Assembly: GCA_008000375.1 (NCBI GenBank)
Contig: SMOI01000108.1
Coordinates: forward strand, 1 to 64,000
DNA: 64,000 nucleotides
Direction of reading: 5' to 3'
Source of the DNA: Poteriospumella lacustris
Taxonomy: Eukaryota > Sar > Chrysophyceae > Chromulinales > Dinobryaceae
Shown here: positions 39,194 through 52,787 of the stretch, piece by piece
How the letters are laid out: the number at the start of each line of letters is the position of its first letter
Numbering within the stretch: position 1 is the first letter of the stretch
Notes under the pieces: generated by a model
Told to the model about the DNA's origin: nothing
The model's input: the letters and a program-made list of their open reading frames with translations, nothing else
Database searches by the model: none
Translations under genes and position numbers: made by a program

Positions 39194-42100
39194 ATGTCCC
39201 ACCGGAGGTAAGAGTTTGTTTGTTCTGTTGGTGTGGAGAGCTTCTGTTTATTCTGGACAATGAAGCAGTAGGAAATCCTCTCCCGACACATACAAAGTTG
39301 CTCGAACTCGTGACTTAGCGGCAGGAGAATTCTCTCTGTATGAAGACTCTCAAATATCACATGAAGCAGATTCCTTACGGCAGACGCTGTCTCGGGAAAG
39401 CGATGCATTTAAGCAATCTCGACCCGGCCATCTGTCAGAAGAACGATTGAAACTGCGAGCGGAACGGGAACGAGCCAGTTCCCCAACCCTTGACCAAGAT
39501 GCAATTCGGTCTATTTTAAAGGTACGAACTAAACCTAAAGCATCAATGTTTAATGATGTTTAATCGAGCCGTCTTTGCAAACAACAGACACCACCGGCTC
39601 GACATCGAAGCCCACAAACGTATCTCGCTCCCATTCAAAACTCTCGACCATCCTCCAACTACGATCGAGCGATTCCTGTCACCGTAGAATCGAAACCTGA
39701 TGTTGATCGTATTCCGAATGCACGATTGGGTGCAGAGGTGCCCATCTCTGACAAAACCAATGTGCTTGGTAGCAGCCAGTTGTCCATGTGTCCTGGTGAC
39801 TTCTGCAATCTGAATATCTACGCTCTTTCTGGAATGGGGGACGCCATGTCTTCTGCCAAACGCAATTCAACCAGCAAAGAGTATCGGAAGTCTCTTTTCG
39901 ATGCGGGTTTATTGGATGCCGCGATAGAGAACCCCAATCGCTTCACTGGGCCGTTGACCCACCGCATCACTTACAAATCGATCATTCAAGCGCGTCAAGA
40001 GATGCCGTTGGTGAGAATGCAGCTCGAGCGCCATCTGCGTGGGGATGACACCCCCTATGTGTTGCAAGATCGACACAATGACACCGCCGTTGGCGGGAAG
40101 ATCCCCGCCCATTATTATCAAGAGACGTCGTGTTGCCAGAACTGCTTCCAAGTATACAGCATCGTCGACAAAGCGCGCAACAAAGCTCTCTCACAACTAT
40201 CCAACCCTAAGAATCCAGTACGAGCACGTTCCAGTTCGGCCAATGATACCTACTCGGCGGGGGGAATGTCGTCAGATGATGCGAAGGAGTATCTGGAGTC
40301 GAAAATGACCAATTTCCAAGCCCAGGCCTTGTCGACGGTCAGTCACAACAAACGAAGGAAACGCGAAAAACTTGCCTTTGATGATGATGGCAATCCAGGA
40401 AATAATCTATCCGCTGAGAACTCGTTCGTGGATGTACCTGATTCAGAGAGTATGCGAGAAGCCTTGAAAGCGATCGAAGGTTTAACCAAAATGGATGTCG
40501 CTGAAATCCGGACGATGGTGAAACCACCTGCGGCCGTTGAAGTGGTCATGGAAGCCGTGATGATCTTATTAACGGGCAAACACATGAGTTTCAAAGAAGC
40601 GCATCGGTTTCTCAACCAAGGAGAAGTCTTTCTCAACATGCTCACCGATTTCAACTTGGCCGACGTGACTGACGAGCGGTTGCGTATGATGGAAGTGTAC
40701 GTGGACAACCCGTTGTTTCGACCGGAACATGTCTTACCCATCAGTCGATGTGCATCGAAGTTCTGTGCATGGGTACATGGTATTGTCCATGCGGCACGGT
40801 ATCGACGTGGCGTGGGTCACCGACGAATAGATACGATCAAACCAAAGGCCTTGGCGCCACTGGATGCGGTCACGTTATCCCAGGCGGTGGCCAAGAACTA
40901 TCTGAAGCCACTAAACAAACCAATGTCCGTCGCTGCACCGAATCGTGTCGCCGCAGCGGCAGCAGCAGGTGCAGCTGGTAATGTGCGCGAAGATGAGCTG
41001 TCCTTTGTCCAGAAACTGGAGCGTATCAAGGCGACGAAGTTGAAAGACGGACAAAGTCGACAGGGCATTTCACGTGGGGACGGGGACAACACGGGTTCGT
41101 TGGCTCCTTTGAAAGGAACGTTGAAGAAATCACAATCATTGACGAAGAAAGGCTTGCTGGGCTCCGAATTGGAGAGCTCACTGGCAGAGCCATCGCTCAG
41201 TCGAAGTTTGAAGGACACGGGCAGCCGCTTTGATCCCGGACCCACCCCAACGCTTCCTGATTTTTCGATGTCGTCGTCACTGGAACATCCCTCCACGGCC
41301 TTGGACGGTAGCAGTGGAAAACGCAAACACAGCAAACGTGAAATCAAGGCGATGAAAGCCATGCAGAAGAAGAACACCGACCGCTTGGCGGCTCAAACCG
41401 CCATGGAAGGCAGCGTCGGGATCATGGGTGTGCCCAAGGAGTTCGTGTGCTCCGATGGCATCAGTCGTATGCCGTACGTCGTCATGGGCAAGTTCTCGTT
41501 GTCGGTGGAGAAGTGTAGCTTTGTCATCATCCACGATTTCTTCGATACGTACGATGCGACCGCGATCCTCTACAAGCCCATCGTACAGCGCCACGAAGAA
41601 GGCTGTCAAATCTTGTGTTTCAACTATCCTGGACAAGCCCACACCGTGTGGCCACGGCCTTCTCCCGTCGAACGAGAACGGGGAGCCAAAGAACCGGTCT
41701 TGAACAACGATTGGCTGGCCGATCGCATTCATGAGTTGCTGCTGCACGCGGAAGCCGCCGGGGATATTCTCTTGAGCAAACCGTTTCATCTCGTGGGCAT
41801 GGGCAACGGTGCATGTATCGCGGCAGCGTTTTGTCAACGCTATGCGGCCCACAAGATGTATGCGAACAGTTTACGCTCCGTGGTGGCCGTCAATGGCTTT
41901 CTCTACCCCGACGCGCAGTTGTCCGCCATTTTACACGCGGCGTATCAAGTCTTTGAATCGACGCCGCATGCTCGACCCGACATCGCCGTGTCCTATTGGA
42001 GTCGCTTCATCTTCTCCGAAGAATATCTCTCACGGGTCAACCCCAACTTGGCGCTGAACATCTACACCGCCGTCTCAAATCCCATCACCAACGACGGGCG

Positions 42101-45100
42101 CGTGAAGATCACGCGGGGCTGTTTGAGTCATCGCGACATGCGGGGTGGCTTGTCACCCGATCCGACCATGCGTGGGCAGCAACCTGCACCCCAGGCGATC
42201 ACCGCAGGAGCGAACGTGACGACATTGGATCGTTTCCAACCGATTCAAGTGCCCGTGATCGTCTTGCAATCGACGGAAGACACGTTGGTCAGCGCGTCGA
42301 ATGTGGATTCGTTTTTGATCGGTCGCACGTCGAAGCATCTGTGGTCGCATATGTTGAACGTCCCCTCCGACGCGTTGATGAGCAAAGCCTTCGACGTCAA
42401 TGCGCAATGGGTAGGACGCATGTCCACCTCGCCGGAGGACTACCCCGTGTACAGCACCCTCGGCAAGGGCGGCATCCGCATGTTGTTGGACAGCTTGCGC
42501 AGCCCCAAGGGCGCCTTTGTCATGTGGGCACGGACCGGCCATGTGGTGCAACAGGAGTACAAAGCGGCCCTGTTGGACCTCATCGATGTCTTGGCATGCC
42601 CCACCGACGAGTACACGGGGTTGAATCTCGATGGAACAGGCACCGCGAACGGGACTTCATCCGTCACAATGGTCGAAGAGCCATCCTTTGGCGTGGTCGC
42701 CGCCGCGGAGGATCCCATCGATCCACGGAAACTGGGTGCGAATAAGAAGACGGATTTGGTGTTGCATCTACGGGCCACGCCGAGCGAAGAAGAAAAATCG
42801 ATGGCACAGGCGTCGGGGGCCTCCCGGAGCCAGTCCACGTCGCCACGTGTCGCAGCGGTGGCGGCGCCGTCCATTTTGACGACGTTGTCGTCGAATTTAG
42901 ACGAGGAAATCAACCACATGATCAACGCGGCCGTGGGTCCTACCCGCTTTGCGACCGCCGACACGGCGCTCTTGGACGAAGGCTCCATCGCCCAACAGCC
43001 ATCGCAGTGGGAACAGTTCGAACGCGGGGCCGCGGCGTCGCCTGATTCACACCAATCGCCTGCGATGGCCGCCGCCTACAAAAGCGACGAGGAAGACGAA
43101 GGCGACGACAACGACGACGATGGACAAATGTCTCGCGTGCCCTTCCAAGCGGAGTCTCCGGCCTCGTCCATCGCCTCGTTGCGGCAACCCGCCGCCAAGG
43201 CGACGGTGCGCCCCAGCGACGCTACGACCTCCTCTTCCACCGGACCTCGTCCGTCCACGACGCGTATCATTGAACTGGACGAAGCCATTCAACAGGCGGA
43301 GAAAGACTGCGAGGCGCTCGACTTCAAAATCAAACGACTCAAACGCCAATTGCCCGAGACCACCGGTGCCGAGCACCAACAGAAAATGAAAGACTTGAAT
43401 CGGCTCAACAAGGAACTCGCCGAGCGCAAGAAAGAGATCCACGAGATGATGGCCGAACAGCATCGCATCGACCCGTTGAAGGAGTATTGGGACAGCAAAG
43501 AAGTCATCAACTACCACGGCGGCCCGTCGAACGAATTGACCGTCGTCGAGGCCCACCCCGCCGTCACCCCGTTGCCCCTGACGGCGACCTTGGCGTCTCA
43601 ACCACGCATTGCCGATCACGATCAACGCAATCGCCATCAATGGATCTCCCAGGTGCCCGATGCCGCGACCGCGCTGGCGTTGGAAGCGGAATTGCAGGCG
43701 AAACAGCGGGAATACCTAGAATTGGAGGAGAAAATACGCAAAATGCGGGCAGCTGCGGCGGCTGCGGCGGTAGGCACCACCACTGCCACTACCGCGGCGG
43801 ATGGTGCGGGTGCGGGTGCGGAGCATGCGGCAGCGACCGCCTTGTCGGCGCAATCGTCGGCCCGGGTGACCAACGACAGCGAACAAGAGGACGTGACGCT
43901 GCTGAACAAACTCGCGGTGGAGCTCGAACGTCGACAACGGGAACGTGAATTTGCGGAGAAACAACGTCGCGTGGAGATTCGTCAGTTGGAGGATCGGTTG
44001 GTGCAAGAGGGCGTCTTGCCCCCGTACCAAGCGGGCGAGATGGATCCCTCGTTTGGTCGATCGGCACCCACGTCGGAGCCGGTGACCCCGCAGCGTTCCT
44101 TGTCCTTCCGCACGGGTCTCGTCGTCGCCGCACCGCCCGTGGTGGCACCACCGTTGTTCGTCCAGCCGTTGGTCGAGATGCCCCCGACGCATTATCAAGA
44201 ACCGGCTCCGTTGCCACGTGTCGTCGTCGAGGGCAAAGATTTGGTGTCGAAGCTGGACCAGATGAAAGCCGACGAAGAAGAGGCCCGTCGGCGGGGTGTC
44301 CTGTCGATGGAAGAATTCGAAGCGGTGAAATCGCAAATGGCCACACGGCAACTGGAGCGCGATGAAATGCTACGCACGTTGACGGCGGAGGAATTGAAAG
44401 AATTGGAAGACGCCTGCGCCGTGAAGATGCAGGCGATTGTCCGTGGGTTCTTGGGGCGTCGTCGTTGCCGACGGTTGGATGCCATTCGGCAGCTGCAACG
44501 GAAACAACAGAAGAATTCGGTGCAGATCCAACGGATCATTCGCGGTTTCTTGGGCCGCCGTCGGTTCCGCCGCGTCAAAATGATTTACCTGCAGAATATG
44601 AAGGGTTTCTACTCGGCGACGTTGGTCCAGAAGTTGTTCCGTGGCTACCGCGCGCGGTTGTATTTCATGCGGATGCATCGCCGGGCGAGTGCGATCAAGA
44701 TTCAACGCACGTTCCGCGGTCATTTGGGTCGTATGGCAGTGAAACGGGAGCGGCAACGGTTGCATTTGTTGCAACAGAAGCATCGCTCGGCGGCGAAGAT
44801 TCAATCGATGTGGCGGATGAAAGTCTCCCGGGAAGAATACCGTAGCTTACGCATTCATCTGCTGGCGGCCATTGAAATACAACGGATGTTACGGGGTTAC
44901 CTCGGGCGCAAGAAAATGGCGCGTCGTCGGTTGTGGGAAAACACCAAACCGGGCCCCGAGCGGATCAAATTGGGGTTGCAGTTCATTGAAGAAAGCAAAC
45001 AAGCCTTTGAACGGCAACAAGAAGAAATCGATGCCTTGCATCGCGCCCAAGAACGTGCCGAAGCCCGTATCTCGCATATTCACGCGGAACTGAAAGACAG

Positions 45101-46685
45101 CGAGAAGGAATTGGTGGTGCTGGAGCGAGAACTGCAAGAAATCGACCAAATCGAACGGGATTTGCAGGTGTTGACGCATGAACGCAACGTGTTGGCGAAT
45201 GGCATTGAAGATGCCGCGGGGATGCCCCGTACGGCGGCCAAGGGACACCCGAAGGACTTGTTGTTGGGTCGGGAGTCCAGTCACGAGACCGATCCGATGT
45301 TGGAACGGCGGAAACGGGCCGAAGCCTATGCGCTGGAGATGACGATCCAATTGAAACGGGCGGAGCGGGAAAAGAAACGCCAAGAGTTGGAGATTGAATT
45401 CGCGGCGGTCTTTGCGGAGGTGGAGAAGAAGAAGAAAGCGCTGCAGCGGCTGGAGTTGTCGTTGGCGGACATGGAATCGACCCGCGAGCGCAAAGACCGC
45501 GAGTTCCGTCGGTTGCAAAAGAATTTGATGCAGCTGCTGCTCGAACAGAAACACGAATTGGACGCGTTGCGGGAGAAAGGCTTGGAGTTGGAAACGGCGA
45601 CGGCGACGACCGCGGCGGCGGCGGTCGCGACGGCACAAAAGGCGAAAGAACATGAACAACGGTCGCAGGCGATGTTCTCGCAGACGGAAGAGCTGATGAA
45701 GTTCCAGTTCATGTCGATGTCGCTGTCGTACTTCTCGTCGTTGAACATGTTGAAGTCGCTGCGCGATATGAACGCCGACACGACGTCGGCGGCGATTGCC
45801 CTGTCGGCGGATGCGGCCTCGACGGCTGCCTCGGTCGCGACGGCGGCGAACCTCCCGAACATCAAGAAACTGAACATGGGCACGAACGATTTCATCGAGG
45901 CGGCGATTCGCAAGAAAAAAGAAGAATTGGCGGTGGCGGACAAGGCGAAACAAGAACTGACCGTGGTCGCCGCCAACCCGCTGCCGAACAACGTACGCAC
46001 CTGGACCGTCAACGACGTCGTTCGGTGGCTCGATTCGTTGTCGTTGTCGCAGTACGCACCGTCGTTTCAAGAAGGGTCCGTCGATGGACCGTTCCTCATG
46101 GAATTGCGCGAAGAAGACCTCATTCAAGTGCTCGGCATCCGCCACAAGTTGCACGTCCGGAAGATCTTGATTTCGCGGGAGAAGCTGAAGCCCCTGAATC
46201 AACAAGAACAACAGCAATACCAAGCCGTGGTTGCCGAGGTACGCTTCTCTTTCTCTCTCTCACGGTGTGTGTTTCCCCTCGCCGTGTCTAACCGCCTCAT
46301 GTGTTTTGCACAGGACCAAGCGAAACAAACCCGCGAGGAAATCGGTATCCCCACCGTCGACACGGTCTTTTCGCAAGCGCGCAATGGCCGTATCAAACGT
46401 GTGGAAGAGAGTATCAATTTGGGTTTCATGGTGGATACGGAAGACGAGCGGGGCAATACGTTGTTGATCGTGGCGGCGCAGAATCGGAACAAGAAATTGG
46501 TGGAGATGTTGTTGCTGCGGGGGGCGAACATCAACCATCAAAACGCCGCGGGCAATACGGCCTTGCATTATGCCATTGCCTTGGATCCAGAAGGTTCGCT
46601 GGCGGAATATCTCATTGAACATGGGGCCGACGATACCATCGAGAACGTCGATGGCTTGACCCCGTACGACGGTGTGTCCACGTAA
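39194..46685 (+). CDS. NDR-like pseudohydrolase / IQ / SAM / ankyrin giant (2428 aa)
   Basis: Exons 39194-39207, 39272-39521, 39588-46238 and 46314-46685. The first exon codes only MSHR plus two bases, and all joints are in phase. Order: low-complexity N-terminus; an alpha/beta-hydrolase domain at about 700-1050 resembling NDRG proteins (VIIHDFFDTYDATAI, FNYPGQAHTVW). Its elbow is G-M-G-N-G, with glycine for the catalytic serine, as in NDRG. Then acidic and Ala-rich linkers, six IQ calmodulin-binding motifs at about 1700-1870 (KMQAIVRGFLGRRR, QIQRIIRGFLGRRR and others), a long Arg/Glu coiled coil, a SAM domain at ~2226-2290 (WTVNDVVRWLDSLSLSQY) and ankyrin repeats at the end. A Ca2+/calmodulin-linked cytoskeletal or flagellar scaffold is likely but inferred. 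The last intron (75 bases) has no stop in frame. Confidence 0.85.
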
Positions 46686-47154
46686 CGACGTACGCGTCGT
46701 CTTGTGGTGTGTTCGTTGTGTGTTGTGTGTGCTGTGTGTGTGCGTGTGTGCGCTTTGTTTGTTGTCGGTTTGTCATTGGTCGGTGGTTATTTCCTCGTTT
46801 CGTCGTTTGGTCGGTGGCAGTGTAGCGCAGGTGCGACGACGAAACGTTTCTCCGTGCGGCTCGGCTCGAACAGCTCCGCTGGCTGCTGACCACGTCTCTC
46901 TCTCTGGACAGCGCGTGTCATGCATGGCACTCCGCTGTTTCCTTCCCTGTAAATTGTAAAGCGTATTCAACGTGGAGAATGAACAGTCTCTCTGCATCTG
47001 TGGTTCAGAGGCGATGTGTGAACAATGACAATGTGCTGTAGGTTGGTTGATTCAACGAGTTCTTTCAGTTACACTGGCATCACTGGGAGAGTAGCGGGCA
47101 CGACGCAACTTTCGAGAAAGAACATGAGCGAATGACCTGGCTGGGCGAAGACAT
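46686..47154. other. Convergent 3' region
   Basis: 469 bases between the stops of the giant gene and RPLP2. TG-rich runs (about 46700-46760). No gene seen. Confidence 0.5.
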
Positions 47155-47511
47155 TTAATAGTCTCCTCCGCCGCCGGAGCCACCGAACATGTCCATACCA
47201 CCGTCAAGGGCATCGACCTCCTCGACCTTGGGCTTCTCCTCCTTGGCAGGGGCAGCATCACCACCAGCGGCAGCAGGGGCGGCACCAGCAGCACCGGCAG
47301 CGACGGCAGCACCGCCAGCCTTGACCAAGCGCTCCTGACCGGCAGCGATGAGCTCAGCGACGTCCTTGCCCTCAAGATCAGCAAGGAGCTGAGTCAAACG
47401 CTCCTCCTCGCCGTCGACACCGACAAGGCCCAAAAGAGCCTTGATGTCCTCAGCGGTGGGGTTCTCGTTTCCACCAACCTTCAACAACAGATAAGCAGCC
47501 AAGTGACGCAT
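47155..47511 (-). CDS. RPLP2: 60S acidic ribosomal stalk protein P2
   Basis: Single exon, 118 residues. The N-terminal dimerisation domain is typical of P2: [20 protein letters not shown], then [20 protein letters not shown]. An Ala/Gly hinge and Lys/Glu segment follow. The C-terminus is [13 protein letters not shown] and not the animal/fungal SDDDMGFGLFD that contacts elongation factors and ribosome-inactivating toxins. A Met-Asp-Met-Phe-Gly-Gly tail of this kind is, to my knowledge, a stramenopile trait, and supports the lineage guess. P1/P2 dimers form the flexible stalk that recruits GTPases. Confidence 0.93.
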   Translation of the reverse strand: MRHLAAYLLLKVGGNENPTAEDIKALLGLVGVDGEEERLTQLLADLEGKDVAELIAAGQERLVKAGGAAVAAGAAGAAPAAAGGDAAPAKEEKPKVEEVDALDGGMDMFGGSGGGGDY

Positions 47512-48074
47512 CTTGAATCAAATTAAGGACTATCGATCAACAACAATCAAGAAGCAATACAAGAGTCAGCATTTCAGGTTCGAATACTCAACATAGACTA
47601 AATACAAAACTCACCTATTCCAGACACAAGCTTTGCGCAACCTGGTTTTTTGTTATGGTCAAGAAGACGCTCGTTCATCGCTTTCCCGTGATCGAGTCGT
47701 CCATCCACAGCGAACAGAGACAAGGTCGGTGGGAACATGGCGACGGCACTGTTGGCTGGCTGGAACACCGCACCACACGTTTCCGCGACACACTCCACCC
47801 TCATTTGTAAGAAGAGGCGCAGCCACACTTGGACAATCCGTCGGTTCAGTGACGAAATATCGGTGCGAGCGAGAGTGTGTCGTTGGGGGTTGGACAAAGG
47901 TTAAGTGATGGGTAAAGAGTCAGGAAGGGAATCCTGCACTGTCTTTTTGTTGATGATATCGCTGTGTTTTGATGTCCTTTTCACCGACGATTGGATGACG
48001 AATGTCTGCATAATCCAAGGATAGAGCCGCTTCCAAACAGTTCCGGATACTTTCTTACGTTGGTGGTGGTATCC
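47512..48074. promoter_or_regulatory. Divergent promoter of RPLP2 and VPS41
   Basis: 563 bases between the two start codons. Ribosomal protein genes are strongly transcribed, so a strong promoter is expected near 47520-47650. RPLP2 may also have a non-coding first exon here. No ORF is trusted. Confidence 0.5.
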
Positions 48075-51000
48075 ATGGAAGACGTGTTGAAGTACCAGCG
48101 CTTGCAGGTAGAGTTTGTATCCGCGACGTTGTATGACATGAATGTAACTTGTTTTGTGTGGCATGGTACAGGGCGCTGTGGACTCAATCATTGCCAAAGA
48201 TCGTATCTCTGCATCAGCACTGGAGGGAAACTTCTTGGTTGTCGGAACTGAGCGTGGTATCGTTCACATTCTGGCACTGACGGGAGTGCACATTCAACGG
48301 TATACTCCGCATCCTGGTCGACCAGTTCGAGGCTTGTCGTTGTGCTACGATGGAGTCCTGAGTATTTTCAGGTACGTTCGTGACACAGAGTGTCGATGTA
48401 TACCGTACCGTAGTTGCGCACGTGCTGACACTGTTTGCTGCTCTTGCCGACAGTTGCGCGGAGGATGACGATACGGTCGTGTACTGCGTGGCCAACAGCG
48501 AAGATTTACGCACGACCACGTATCAATTCTCGGAAACCGTCACCGCTATTGCAGTAGACTACACCTCTGCTGCCTATAAAAACGATGGCATGATTCTGGT
48601 GGGGACGCAGTCGGGTCGCTTGATCAAGTACCGACCATCGGTGCTCTTTGGCAAGCGTGAGAAGCGTGTCGAAGATGGCAAGAACTCTCCTGTCAAAGCG
48701 ATCGCCTGGAATGACAACTTAGTCGCGTGGGCAGACGATGAGGGTTTGTATCTCTTCGACATCGCGACGAAGAGTGCAATTGGACGTGTACCCACGCCCT
48801 GTGGGCCAGGCGACCGCGACTTGTACCCCGTCTCCATTCGATGGACAGATACTGATCAGTTGTTACTGGGTTGGGCGTATACGGTGACTGTGTTGAAAGT
48901 GAAAACCAGCGTCGAAGAAGGTTTATTGACCGAGGCCGGCAACTTGGTGCTGAAGGTCGTCCACAGCTGGGAAACGGACTGCGTCGTCGCGGGTATTCAC
49001 GCCTTCGATCGGGACCATATCCTCTATCTGGGCTATTCTACCATCTCGGCAGATGAAATGGGATATGCGGAAGACGCAGAGAACGGGGCCATTGAAGAAG
49101 GCGACGAAAACGAAGATGTGGACGCGGACCATGTCGGTACAGCGGTCGCGACGACGGACACCGCCGCCGCCGCGGGTGTGATGCGTTCACCGGGCGCGAC
49201 GGCTGATTTGGAAGTGATCGTCGCGAAGATTGGCGACGGAGACATCGTCAGCGCCGACGTGCTGCCGTTGCGCGGGAATCTGTATCTGTCGCAGGGGCCG
49301 TTTCAGTTCCAATTGTTGTCGTCGTACGACACGCGGACGTTGCTCCGCGACCCGCCCCATCGTCAATGGCAGCTGCATCATTACAACGAAGTACGCGGCG
49401 GGGACCAGGGCAAGGCACCGTTGCTCTTCATTTCGTCGCCGGAGGACATCGTCGTCGGCCGCGTGCGCGACGTCAACGACCGCGTCCGCGCCGCGTTGGG
49501 CCATGGTGATCTCAAATTGGCCGTCGAAGTGGCACAATACGATCGTGCGAGTCTCCGTGTCTATGGCTATGCCGAGTTATTGGAAGGCTACATCACCCAG
49601 CTGCTGCATAGCAATGAACCTGCGATGGCCGCCAAGGAAATCGCTCGTCTCGCGGGAATGGACGCGATCTTATGGGAGACGTGGGTGTACCGCTTCGTGA
49701 AGATGGGGCTGCTGGACTACCTCTGTCTCGAAATACCCACGCAAAAGCCTCGTTTGGAGCGTCATCTGTACGAGGAGGTCTTGGATCAGCTGCTCACGAA
49801 GCACCCGGAGAAACTGGTGCCCACGCTGCAGACGTGGAGTTCGAGAGGACCCACGACGACGGGGGCGGCGGCGGCGGCGGCGGACGGCCGCACCGGCCTC
49901 TACGATCGGGAGGCGTTGATTCAACGGCTCGAGAAGCAATTGCGCTTGGCCAGGCGCATTGCCATGGCACCGGTCGATGTGCCGCTCGACGCGGCCGACG
50001 AGTTGGCGGCGTCGTATGAAGAACCGTCGCTGTTGTCCTCGTCGGCGGCCGCGCCGACGTCCCGCGAAGACGGCATCCTCAGCCGGTACCAACACACACA
50101 AGAGGCGAAATGGCGACGGCAACGACGACGGGAGACCCGTCACGCGGCGCGCCATTACTTCGCCGCCCTGGCGCATCTGCATCTGCTGAACAAGAACTAC
50201 GAGAAGGCGCTCAACTGCTACCTGCACCGCCTGCCCCGCAGCACCGCCGCCGCTGCGGGGGCGACGAGTGTCGCCGTACCGACCGTCGGTGGCAACGCCG
50301 GCAAGACGGCCGCGTCCAGCGTCAGTAGTAGCAGCGGGAAGAGCGGCTCTCTCTTGGGCAACAGCAACGTCGCCAGTAGCAGCACCGGCAGCGGGCGCAC
50401 GACGAGTCAAGCGCGTCGGGAGACGTCCGTGTCGACGCTGCAGGCGTCGGAGGCCGCGCGACAGGTGCAACAAGACGTGGGCCTCGCCGGTGCCGCAGGT
50501 GACGCTGACGACGTCGATTTCGATTTGGAATCGGACGACGACGACGTCGACGAGGGCCTCGTCGAGGGCGGCGAGGCGCACGTCGGTGGCGCCAGTCCCG
50601 TCCGCGAACGTCGCAAAGCCCTCGACGAGACGCTGCAGTCGAACGCGGCCGGTGGTGGGCAGTCCTCCAACGGCAGCGGCGGCAATGGCGGCAATGGCGG
50701 CAATGGCAACGGCAACAGCATCAGCGAGCACCGCCACGTCTTCGAACTCATCGAGAAGGAGAACCTCTTCCACAGCATCGCGGGCAAGATCCGCTATCTC
50801 GTGCGGTTGTCCCGTCCGCTGTGTCAACGGCTGCTCCTCAGCCACCTCGACAAGTTGCCCATCGGATCGGTGGCTGCGCAGTTGCAAAGCGATCGCGACC
50901 TGTTGCGTTGGTATCTCACCGCGCTGTTTGCCGATGTCTCCGCACGTGAAACGTACCGTGCGAAAGAGTTCTCCAATTTGCATCTGAAGCAGCTGCAGCT

Positions 51001-52393
51001 GAGCATCGAGCATCGCGCCCGCACCGTCCTGCAGCAGTATCAATGGCAAGCGCAACAAGGACTGACGGCGTCGTCGCCGTGGTCCGCGGTGTATGCCGCG
51101 GCCACGGCCACCAACACCGCCACCACCACCGCCGCGGGCACTGCCGCGGTATCGTCGCCTCCGGGCGGCCACCAGACGACACTGGCCGACGCCAGCGACT
51201 TGTTGACGTTTCTGAAAGCCGGCTGGGTGCCCGCCTCGGTCGCGCTGCAGGAGATCGACCAGTTCACGGCCTCCCCCGCGATGATGGACCTCCTCGCGAC
51301 GTACAACCCCAACAACAACAACAACCAACAACAACATCTCCACGCGTCGTTCTCGTTGCCGCCCGTCGAACCGCTCGCGCCGCATCAGTTGCTCTGCGAA
51401 GAACGCGTCTATCTCTTGGCCATGCAAGGCGAGAAGCTGGCGGCGTTGCGGCTGCTGTTGGAGACGGACGACGTCGACCGCGTCTTGTCGTTCCTCACGG
51501 TCCATGGCCACGGCCATGCCGCCCGCTATTTCCAACCGTCGGCGGCCATGGCCTCGCCGATGTCCGCCGCGGGGTATCACCACCACCACTACGACGACGA
51601 CGCCCGGGCCGCGCGCGATCCCAACAGCTACGAGTTGCAACGCGAAGGGCAGCAGTTGTGGGAAGAAGTCGTCCGGCGGGGACTCGAATCGCCCTCGTTC
51701 TTGCAGGTGCTGGTCACCCGTCTCGGTGACGCCGGCATGGACGGGACGCTGCTGCTCCGTCGCCTGTCCGAACACGTCGAACACATCCCGCAGTTCCGAC
51801 AGAAGATGACCGGCGTGGTGCTCGACTTGCACACGATGGAGACCTTGAATCGCACCTGTCGGGCCCTGCAACAGGACGAAGCGCTCGCGTTGTTGGGACA
51901 AAAGAACCGACGTCAACGACGCGCGATCAAGATTGAAGCGCGCTCCTCGACGATGCAGCGTTGTACGATTTGTTTGCGTCCGTTGGGTACCGAGGCGTCC
52001 CCACCGACGTTGGACCAAGCGATGCTGTTGCTGAGCAAAGGCGGCGCGATGGAATTGCAGTTGCCGTGTGCGCCGTCGGAGATCTCCATCTGCGGTACCC
52101 ACGCGTCTGCGACCGCGATGGCCGCCTCGTCGTCGTCTTCTGCTTCGTCGTCGTCGTCCGCGGCGGGGGTTGGACACCACCACCACCATCACCCGCACGC
52201 GGTGCACCCGTTGCTCTTCTTCAACGCGAAGAACGCCGTGCACCATTCGTGCTTCAGTGCGATCGTGCGGGCAGAGGGAGAGAGTCGTCGGGTGGCGGAG
52301 GAGTCGAAAGAGCTCATCGGTGGCGTCGCGAGCAGTGTGATGGAGAAGCGGGGGATGGTCGCGCGTGCGCATCACACGCAGGTGCATCGGTGA
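48075..52393 (+). CDS. VPS41: HOPS-complex subunit VPS41
   Basis: Exons 48075-48107, 48172-48371 and 48454-52393, giving 1390 residues. The N-terminal beta-propeller is clear: MEDVLKYQRLQ, then LVVGTERGIVHILAL, KAIAWNDNLVAWADDEGLYL and PVSIRWTDTDQLLLGWAYTV line up with human VPS41. The middle holds helical clathrin-heavy-chain-type repeats, interrupted by Ser/Gly/Asp-rich inserts that make it longer than the ~850-residue animal protein. The C-terminus starts a RING (MQRCTICLRPLG) but the later cysteine pairs are blurred by His/Ala/Ser inserts (VHHSCF). VPS41 tethers vesicles to the lysosome or vacuole through Rab7-type GTPases and AP-3. Start chosen as the only ATG before the conserved KYQRLQ. 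Confidence 0.88.
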
Positions 52394-52787
52394 GAGCTGC
52401 TGACCTGCGGTGAGAGTCGCCGGTCCGGTGTGCGTAGGTTGTGGTCGTATATAGCGGTGTAGCGTAGTGTATAGAGCTGTGTGTGTTGTTTCGTGTGTGC
52501 TTGTCTGTGGTCTCCTGTGTCGCTTGGTCAGTTTCGATCAACGATGCTTCTCCCTGCCCCCACCACTTTCGTGTGTTGCTGCAGTGTGTAACTGCCCCAC
52601 GTTACCACTCGACCTACTCGACTCTCTCTGTGTGTGCATTCCTTTCCGTAGACACTGCGGAGAGTGTGCGGACGGTTATTATACATAATAACAACAATAT
52701 ACAGAATATATAACGACTGAAGCTATGGACACGAGTGGAGACGATGCCGTTGGACACCCACATGTGAGGTGGATGTGCAGGCGGCGG
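52394..52787. other. Convergent 3' region
   Basis: 394 bases between the VPS41 and TBCB stops; TG-rich then AT-rich near 52675-52715. No gene seen. Confidence 0.5.

Noticed and set aside
44889-46223. 444-codon ORF antisense to the NDR-IQ giant
   Set aside because: Same mirror effect; composition is Arg/Gln/Phe-rich with no domain, and the sense strand encodes IQ, coiled coil and SAM.
49670-52387. 905-codon ORF antisense to VPS41
   Set aside because: Arg/His-rich mirror of strongly GC-ending codons on the other strand; the sense frame matches VPS41 throughout.
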